A DNA stretch of 11,660 nucleotides from Oligoflexales bacterium (GTDB lineage: Bacteria; Bdellovibrionota; Oligoflexia; Oligoflexales; Oligoflexaceae): contig JADFZC010000047.1 in assembly GCA_015232735.1 (NCBI GenBank), forward strand, positions 1 through 11,660, read 5' to 3'. Every line of letters begins with the position of its first letter. Position 1 is the first letter of the stretch. The notes beneath the pieces were generated by a model, which made no database searches, was not told where the DNA came from, and saw nothing but the letters and a program-made list of their open reading frames with translations. Positions 5,684 to 11,660 of the stretch are shown here, in pieces. Made by a program: the position numbers and the translations under genes.

Positions 5684-5827
5684 AAATGGGGGAGTGAAGA
5701 GAAATGGGAACTGGCCATGTTTTCCTGGGGTAACGTCGTGTGTCCCCTTAATAAAAAATGGGGGAGTGAAGAGAAATGGGAACTGGCCATGTTTTCCTGG
5801 GGTAACGTCGTGTGTCCCCTTAATCCA
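5684..5827. repeat. Two 72-bp tandem repeats containing the GGGG-CCCC core
   Basis: Units 5684-5755 and 5756-5827 both run AAATGGGGGAGTGAAGAG ... GAACTGGCCATG ... core ... CCCCTTAAT. The first belongs to the leader of nuclease copy 2; the second is a repeat of that leader without a gene. A diverged form of the same leader block precedes the core at 4560. Confidence 0.9.
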
Positions 5828-6052
5828 TGTTTTCCTGGGGTAACGTCGTGTGTCCCCTTAATCAATATTCAAATCCTTAATATGTTTTCCTGGGGTAACG
5901 TCGTGTGTCCCCACGGAAGTAATCTGGGGTAACGTCGTGTGTCCCCTTAATCCTGGGGTAACGTCGTGTGTCCCCTTAATCAACGTCGTGTGTCCCCTTA
6001 ATCCTTAATCTGGGGTAACGTCGTGTGTCCCCTTAATCCTTAATCAGTCCCC
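5727..6052. repeat. Irregular array of the 21-bp GGGG-N13-CCCC element
   Basis: Full cores lie at 5727-5747, 5799-5819, 5837-5857, 5892-5912, 5926-5946, 5955-5975 and 6012-6032, with fragments at 5982-5997 (AACGTCGTGTGTCCCC) and 6047-6052 (GTCCCC). Cores are mostly preceded by CCT or ATCT and followed by TTAATC. Start-to-start distances are 72, 38, 55, 34, 29 and 57 bp, so spacing is not regular. The amount of left flank (CATGTTTTCCT) shrinks toward the right end, where short CCTTAATC repeats remain. The last fragment abuts the stop codon of the FG-GAP gene. On the minus strand the element reads GGGGACACACG ... TTACCCC. It may be a REP-like extragenic element or a set of protein binding sites. 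Confidence 0.9.
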
Positions 6053-9000
6053 TTAATCACCGCTTGTTATCAAACCTTGAACAGGATATATCAAAACCTC
6101 GCCCGCAGAGCTCTTGGTGCTTGAGGAATAAAAAGGAGCGCCTATGACGAAATCCGAAAGACCGTCGCCCGTGACATCGGAATAGAAAAGACTGGCACCA
6201 TAATTCGAGAACGTGGCTGTCGGGCTATAAAATTTTATCAGCTCAGCCCTGACCGGATATGGTGAGGCCGCATCATAGGCATCCTTTAATGCCTGCGTTG
6301 CCAAAGCGCGCCAATCCGCTTTCAGGAGTTTTTTACCGTCATATATTATGACCTGGCCTCCTACATCGGATATCATCCCCTGGCCCTTCGACATGGAAAT
6401 AGCGAAATCCTTATATCCATCTCCGGTGACATCATCCAGCACCTTGATGGTACCGCCGAATTGTGAACCTGCTGGCTTGCTGAAATGGGTATACAGCACC
6501 GTGTCGGTACTGTCCGTGCCACCTGTCAGGAATACGAAATTATTATCGGTAGTTAAAACACAACTCCAGTCGTTCGGGGTATACGTGGCGGCTATAAGTG
6601 AACTACAGGCAGGAGTATCTTGTACAGCGGTAATAATATACCACGGCCAGCAATATATTGCATCGGAAGTACTGTCCCAGCGACCCAACGTAATCGTGAT
6701 CTGGTTAATATTTGCAGAGCAGGTGGGATAATACCAGGAGCCCGACCAAGCACCTTCTACTATTTTAATTGAATAGTTGTTGCCAGCTGCTCCTGAGGTC
6801 TTTGCAACAAACGTGACACCATTGTTCACAAGTCGGGCATTTCTTAATTTATTGGAGAAGGCATACAATTCACCAAGATTTGTATTACTAGTATTCGAAG
6901 GATCGTTATTGGATACCATCAATACGCTGTTTTCAGTATTGCTTATTGACGGGACAGCTGCAAGAGTGCGGCCAAAATTGTATCCTTCCCCTTGAGCAAG
7001 GGGTGCGTCTATTGCATTGGCATCATACGTCAAAGCCGCATCCGCCATCGTAAGCTTAGCTCCACCAGTACAATCCGTCCCGTCAAATATGTAAACCTTG
7101 CCTGTACGGCTATCTCCAGCACTCGTATTATATGCAGATACCGCAATATCAGTAAGATTATCCCCCGTCATGTCAGGAACAAAAATGGCAGCGGACCCGA
7201 ATCCGCTGGTGTCACTAGTTCCATCTGGACCCAGTATGATGCATTTGCAATATGTCGAATCGGTGGTGGTAGTCAATCCGGTGCAATCACCCAAATTATA
7301 CAGTTCGCCATTTGTTGAATTATAAAAATAATCATATATATAACTTGAAGAATACGGTGACGGAAAGGAATAAACCACCGCAAATCCAGTGTTATATGCC
7401 CAGTTATTAATATTTTGATTATAATAATAGAAATACTCGCCTGCGTGCAAAAGAACCTTATTGTCGTAAGAACTTTCTGTAGAATACACCTCTCCAGGTT
7501 TCCCGAATCCGCCTATCTTGATGGCAGAGGAGTAACCCATCCCCCCTTTGCGCTTGTATTTCGATATTTCCTTTAGATATCCACTGACCGTAGTATAAGT
7601 TTTATCGTCAAGGGTTACTAGTTTAAGTACATCTTCACGTCGGATCACATACATGCTTCCGCCACCTCCGGTCGTAATATAAAGCTGATTATAATCATAC
7701 CCTATGTCGGTCCCCAATTTCTCATCTTGCTGAGTGCCATGAATCGCTTTCAGCAGCGAAAAATCGGCACCTGAACGAATCTCGACCGTTCCTGCATTCG
7801 TATAGATATAATTGGCATTAGGCGCGGAAACGACGAAATCATTTGTCCCATCAGCATCGAAATCCCCACCGATGATAACTTTCGATCCCATTTTATCATT
7901 CGTGCCCGTTCCTACGATTGCCGTGGGTTGCGATGGTGACAGTGAAACAATTGAAAACTCGACAACGGCTCCCCTTCCAGAAGAATAACCGGGAGCCGTA
8001 GCTATAATGGTATCTATGGCTTCATCTTCATTACTGTCCAGGCTTTCCATTATGTCGATTCCAAGAAATCTCTGTGCAGCAGGCGGTCCTGCGAGCTTGT
8101 AAAGGACGGGTGTTTCCGTCGTCTCCTGGGTATTTGGTTTTGTATAGTCATATACGGTTATGACACCGCTTCCCCAATATCCGCTGGTAAACTGTGTAGG
8201 CGTGCTTACCGCTATCTCCTTCCTTCCATCCGCATTAAGGTCACCAACCACCTTCACAGAACGGCCGAAAGAATATGTTTCAAGCGTCGTGGTAACAATT
8301 GCCATCAACAAGTTCGGAGTTGCGGTCAGGTTCTCACCATTATATATTCTTACCACGCCAGCTGTCGTTCGCACCGCCAGCTCTTCATATGCACCTCCGT
8401 CTGAATAGCTGAAACTGCCCAGATTAAACAGGCCCATTCCAAACTCTTCATACGTATCAGAACCATCAATTGTGGCAAGACTGGTCGTCAAATCACTCGT
8501 TTTATACATATACACTCTTCCAGTATTGCCATCGTATCCAGGCGCACCGATCACAAGAACCTGACCGCCATTTTCTCCATTGTTGTTGACCTTGAACTTG
8601 TCCATAACCACGATGTCATATCCAAATGCGTTGCCGCTCCCAGAGTCAGTGTACAACGAACCATAAAGAGTATTGCTAACCTGATAATATGGAGACTCAG
8701 AAGAATAATTAATTAGGTCAACCCTGCCGGTAAAATCACCATTGGATTTCACATATCCGGGTGAGGAAACCACAAGCGTATCAGCAATTCCCGTCCTTCT
8801 GATGCAGGCGAGGCCTCTTCCGGTATACTGCTGTTCCCTGCTCACGTAAGGATCATCCTCGTCGATATATGGCCAGCTTTGATACCCATAAACTATACAC
8901 GTTTCGCCGTTATACTCCTGACAGTAATAGCTCGTCGCATTTGTAGGTTCTATCGAGTATTCAAAAAGCTTGCTGTACGGAGATACCCCACTGTACACAT

Positions 9001-11596
9001 AGACTTTTCCCGCATTGCTATATTCATATTGAACACCGCTTACCGTTTTAAAATACGAAGTATAGGGAGCTCCAACAACTATATCGTCCACCCCATCATT
9101 GTCCAAATCACAACTTGTAATGTTCATGCCATAGCCATCGCGCCAGTTTCCGCTGCTGTCTTCGTAAAATGTATGTGTTATGCTTTCTGTTCCCAAATTA
9201 TACAAATGAACTGCAGAACATTCCGAACAAGAGCCGATATTCAATTTCCAGTCAGACATGAGATACTTCCTGTCCGAAGCGGTTGTCCCATACTGGACTG
9301 TTTTATATCCAAAAAACTGTTCGTTTGTCGCCACCGCGATAGGGCTGGAATGAGAGGTCGTCGGCACATAGCTTCTGCTGAAAAGCCTTATCTCAAATTT
9401 CTTTGTTTCGCCGCTGGCCATCCATGCTGTCGTATTGCCGGCGGAATCCCTGGCCCGAACACGCCAGTAATATGTCCCCGGATTGTCAAATGCAGGCGAG
9501 ACGTTCCAATATGAGTTTTCCACGGAGGTTGCCTGCTTTACAATATCGGTAAAAGAACTATCCGTAGCTACATCAATATCATAACTTACATCACTCTCTC
9601 CCGAGAGGTTCTCCCAAATCAGGTATTTGTCAAACGATCCTGACGGCGACTCCGGCGCATAAAGCGTAATAAGCGATCCCTCCGGCGCGACAGTGTCAAG
9701 TACGATGGTAGCGCTTATCTCCCCGTTTTTCCCGATCTCATTGCCCGCGTCATCAGCGAATTTTGCATATACTCTTTTAGTGCCGTTTGTTGTTGAAGAA
9801 AAGCTATAACTGGCTGTCGCGGAATATGTCGACCATATCAATTTCCACCCAGGTATCGACGTAGATTTAAGCGGGAATGTAGGATCTTCGGAAAATGTCA
9901 TATACGTCGCGTCATTCGCAGACAGATCGAGATGCACGGTAGTATTTTTCGTCCTTGTCGCTCCATCTTCAATTGAAATTGTGCCAAGAAACGGTGCCGC
10001 CGAATCTATCACATAGGCATAGGATTCCACGCTCGATGCATTCCCAGCGTAGTCGATAGCAATCACCTTAAGGCTTGTATTACCGATCAGAATGAGACCG
10101 CCGATAATCTCGCTTGAAGTTTTTGTCGGAGTCGAACCGTCAATGGTGTAATATACACTCACATTGCGTTCCGAAAGAACGGGGGATACGCTGACAGATC
10201 CCGAATAGGAACCGCTTGCAGAAAGCCCTGTCATCGTGGGCGCAGTCATATCAAGAACCACCTGATATGTCGTCGCAGATGCGCTTATCTGGTCAACAAC
10301 GTCCATCGACCACAGATAAAGGTTCTTTGTTCCCTCACCGTCCGACAACGTATAGGAAACGCCCAAGGTCGTGCTGCATGTCAAGGTAAAATCCTTCGCA
10401 GTCGGAATCTTGATACTTTCTTCAGTAATATACACCTTGCTTATGTCATCACAGTTTGCAGGCATGACCGTAACGGATTTGGTTTTCGCATATCCGGCCT
10501 TGAGCTGATCGGTTGCCGTCACGGTAAATGCCGGTGCAAACGGCGCCTTGGTGTCAAGCCTTGTCTGAAATGAAGATTCCACCTCAAGGCCGTCCTTGTC
10601 GGCGACCCTGATATAAATGGTCTTGTCGCCATCGCTTGTTCCGATTACATAGTTAAAAAGAAAAGGATCTTTAAAAAGATCTATCGTCTCGTATACCGTG
10701 TTTCTAAAATCCGACCATTCGCTGACCTTGTATTTGATCGCGCCTTTCACCGTAAGGCTAAGTGTCACAACCGCACTTTTGGTATATGTGAGCCCGTCAT
10801 ACTGCTTGAACTGGGTAATCTGGGGTCCCTTCGAAATTTTCAGAGTCATCGTGTCAAGGACCGTCGTATCCTCCTTTTTGACTTCAATATTTTCCGCAAT
10901 AAACGAGCCATATCCGTCCATGTCGGCCCTCACCTGGTATTTGCCTGCGGTAAGAAACGCAAGTACAAAGACCCCATCGCTGTCCGTCTTTGCCACATAC
11001 GATGTCCCTGGAACGTAAACATCCACGCCGGCAGGGCTTGCGCCGCCCTCAAGAACCACTTTTCCCTTTATCGCGCCGACCTTCTCGACATTGTTTTTTC
11101 CGCAGTTGTATGAATACCCGCCGGAACTCTCCTGATTCAGGGCTGACGGGCTGATCACAATCGTTTTCCTCACGCCGCGCACCTTGCCTGTATCATCAGC
11201 CTTCACAACGCCGACCATCTTGTATATCTTTGTGCTGAAAGGGGTATCGGAACCTGAATCCTCGAAAAGTTTCAAGGAGGCCTTCGAACCAAGATTGATG
11301 GAAAAAGATCCGAGATTGTTCGTAAGTCCCTCAGCAACCGCCTGCCCGTCAACCGACTGGATGGCGACCTTCTGATTTGCGAGAAATGCGGGTGCCCCCG
11401 AGCTTGCGCCGTCGGCCACATTAAGGCTGCCGCTCAGAACAACAGGCTGACCTTCCTTGACAATTGACCCCTTCGAGCCTGTGTCATCGGTTTTGCTGGC
11501 AGCCGGGGCCAGCGGATTTGCGTTCTGCGCCGCTGAGCATGAAAGCGACACAGCCACGATAAACACTGTCTGGAGAAAAATGAAAATATATTTCAT
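6053..11596 (-). CDS. Large FG-GAP beta-propeller lipoprotein (about 1847 aa)
   Basis: The frame is open to the right edge of the window (an ATG lies at 11644), but the ATG at 11596 has AAGGAGG just upstream and yields a lipoprotein signal peptide (KYIFIFLQTVFIVAVSLS-C, Cys20). In residues from that start: a linker; a beta-rich region (about 50-150); a carboxypeptidase-regulatory/CNA-like domain (about 174-250, GAIKGKVVLEGG ... GKYQVRADMDGYG); Ig-like domains (about 255-450); a chitobiase C-terminal-like domain (about 452-530, YYTIDGSTPT); another Ig-like domain; a fibronectin-III-like domain (about 640-735, YYWRVRARDSAGN); then FG-GAP/integrin-alpha-like repeats to the end. Calcium-loop motifs include DLDNDGVDD (830), DLNADGRKE (1119), DFDADGTND (1245), DMTGDNLTD (1475), DVTGDGYKD (1722) and DVTGDGLSD (1807). 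A Cys-containing insertion lies at about 1590-1696. Probably a surface-exposed adhesive or ligand-binding protein; the ligand is unknown. Confidence 0.9.
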   Translation of the reverse strand: MKYIFIFLQTVFIVAVSLSCSAAQNANPLAPAASKTDDTGSKGSIVKEGQPVVLSGSLNVADGASSGAPAFLANQKVAIQSVDGQAVAEGLTNNLGSFSINLGSKASLKLFEDSGSDTPFSTKIYKMVGVVKADDTGKVRGVRKTIVISPSALNQESSGGYSYNCGKNNVEKVGAIKGKVVLEGGASPAGVDVYVPGTSYVAKTDSDGVFVLAFLTAGKYQVRADMDGYGSFIAENIEVKKEDTTVLDTMTLKISKGPQITQFKQYDGLTYTKSAVVTLSLTVKGAIKYKVSEWSDFRNTVYETIDLFKDPFLFNYVIGTSDGDKTIYIRVADKDGLEVESSFQTRLDTKAPFAPAFTVTATDQLKAGYAKTKSVTVMPANCDDISKVYITEESIKIPTAKDFTLTCSTTLGVSYTLSDGEGTKNLYLWSMDVVDQISASATTYQVVLDMTAPTMTGLSASGSYSGSVSVSPVLSERNVSVYYTIDGSTPTKTSSEIIGGLILIGNTSLKVIAIDYAGNASSVESYAYVIDSAAPFLGTISIEDGATRTKNTTVHLDLSANDATYMTFSEDPTFPLKSTSIPGWKLIWSTYSATASYSFSSTTNGTKRVYAKFADDAGNEIGKNGEISATIVLDTVAPEGSLITLYAPESPSGSFDKYLIWENLSGESDVSYDIDVATDSSFTDIVKQATSVENSYWNVSPAFDNPGTYYWRVRARDSAGNTTAWMASGETKKFEIRLFSRSYVPTTSHSSPIAVATNEQFFGYKTVQYGTTASDRKYLMSDWKLNIGSCSECSAVHLYNLGTESITHTFYEDSSGNWRDGYGMNITSCDLDNDGVDDIVVGAPYTSYFKTVSGVQYEYSNAGKVYVYSGVSPYSKLFEYSIEPTNATSYYCQEYNGETCIVYGYQSWPYIDEDDPYVSREQQYTGRGLACIRRTGIADTLVVSSPGYVKSNGDFTGRVDLINYSSESPYYQVSNTLYGSLYTDSGSGNAFGYDIVVMDKFKVNNNGENGGQVLVIGAPGYDGNTGRVYMYKTSDLTTSLATIDGSDTYEEFGMGLFNLGSFSYSDGGAYEELAVRTTAGVVRIYNGENLTATPNLLMAIVTTTLETYSFGRSVKVVGDLNADGRKEIAVSTPTQFTSGYWGSGVITVYDYTKPNTQETTETPVLYKLAGPPAAQRFLGIDIMESLDSNEDEAIDTIIATAPGYSSGRGAVVEFSIVSLSPSQPTAIVGTGTNDKMGSKVIIGGDFDADGTNDFVVSAPNANYIYTNAGTVEIRSGADFSLLKAIHGTQQDEKLGTDIGYDYNQLYITTGGGGSMYVIRREDVLKLVTLDDKTYTTVSGYLKEISKYKRKGGMGYSSAIKIGGFGKPGEVYSTESSYDNKVLLHAGEYFYYYNQNINNWAYNTGFAVVYSFPSPYSSSYIYDYFYNSTNGELYNLGDCTGLTTTTDSTYCKCIILGPDGTSDTSGFGSAAIFVPDMTGDNLTDIAVSAYNTSAGDSRTGKVYIFDGTDCTGGAKLTMADAALTYDANAIDAPLAQGEGYNFGRTLAAVPSISNTENSVLMVSNNDPSNTSNTNLGELYAFSNKLRNARLVNNGVTFVAKTSGAAGNNYSIKIVEGAWSGSWYYPTCSANINQITITLGRWDSTSDAIYCWPWYIITAVQDTPACSSLIAATYTPNDWSCVLTTDNNFVFLTGGTDSTDTVLYTHFSKPAGSQFGGTIKVLDDVTGDGYKDFAISMSKGQGMISDVGGQVIIYDGKKLLKADWRALATQALKDAYDAASPYPVRAELIKFYSPTATFSNYGASLFYSDVTGDGLSDFVIGAPFYSSSTKSSAGEVLIYPVQGLITSGD

Positions 11597-11600
11597 AACT

Positions 11601-11606
11601 CCTCCT
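11601..11606 (-). promoter_or_regulatory. Ribosome binding site deciding the FG-GAP lipoprotein start
   Basis: On the minus strand AAAGGAGGAG lies 4-5 nt before the ATG at 11596. Upstream in-frame ATGs at 11623 and 11644 have no comparable site and would put charged residues ahead of the signal peptide. Confidence 0.8.
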
Positions 11607-11660
11607 TTCTTTTCATCACTCATTAATTGAAAAAATTCCCTCATGATTGAAGAAAGTTTC

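Larger units (their letters stand above)
4587..5751 (-). repeat. Tandem duplication unit 2 (nuclease gene, leader and repeat core)
   Basis: Right-hand unit of the 1167-bp tandem repeat. It ends in the second GGGG-CCCC core (5727-5747) plus TTAA. Because one such core lies at each end of this unit, unequal recombination between cores is a simple way to have generated the second gene. Confidence 0.9.

Noticed and set aside
5636..5932. Plus-strand 98-aa reading frame, and the minus-strand 66-aa frame at 5665-5865
   Set aside because: Both are translations of the 72-bp and 38-bp repeats (72 is a multiple of three, so the frame stays open). There is no ribosome binding site and no protein-like composition.
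5727..6052. CRISPR array
   Set aside because: The repeats are 21 bp, gaps vary from 8 to about 50 bp and are largely made of the repeat's own flanks, and no cas genes are present. The spacing and content do not fit.
8879..9514. Plus-strand 211-aa frame and other plus-strand frames across 6348-11375
   Set aside because: All are antisense to the FG-GAP lipoprotein, whose repeats and signal peptide are clear.

Overview
The window looks like chromosomal accessory sequence from a Gram-negative bacterium of moderate GC content. The evidence is two large exported lipoproteins built from PKD and FG-GAP modules, a small exported cysteine-containing protein, and Rpn/PDDEXK-type nuclease genes surrounded by dispersed repeats. 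This combination is common in Deltaproteobacteria-like, Bdellovibrionota-like and environmental candidate lineages, but nothing here (no rRNA, tRNA or housekeeping gene) fixes the taxon.

Left part (1-2312): a plus-strand PKD-repeat lipoprotein (341-1774) with a proline-threonine hinge encoded by a 9-bp minisatellite is convergent with a small exported coiled-coil/cysteine protein on the minus strand (1800-2312). An imperfect hairpin lies between and partly within their 3' ends.

Middle (2313-3416): a gene-poor, AT-rich stretch carries two copies of a MITE-like element (about 171 and 148 bp). Its arms are themselves hairpins, and an imperfect direct repeat lies beside each copy.

Nuclease block (3417-5751): two tandem copies of a Rpn-family PD-(D/E)XK nuclease/putative transposase gene, both minus strand, with a 1167-bp period. 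The copies are near identical over about 730 bp but about 10% diverged over their first ~225 bp. Neither full-length start has a visible Shine-Dalgarno sequence. Both contain an internal ATG with a good one, which would give a 93-94 aa C-terminal protein like the intragenic antitoxins reported for E. coli Rpn proteins. A conserved inverted repeat lies upstream of each start.

Repeat array (5684-6052): a 21-bp element (GGGG, 13 nt, CCCC) recurs six more times in full and in fragments with irregular spacing; one further full copy lies between the two nuclease genes (eight full copies in all). The array runs into the end of the last gene, and the repeat's TTAA supplies the TAA stop codon both for that gene and for the second nuclease copy.

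Right part (6053-11596): a minus-strand FG-GAP beta-propeller lipoprotein of about 1847 aa, with Ig-like and carboxypeptidase-regulatory-like modules at the N-terminus and an inserted cysteine-containing domain late in the propeller. It is upstream of and co-directional with the nuclease genes, so its transcript would pass through the array unless terminated.
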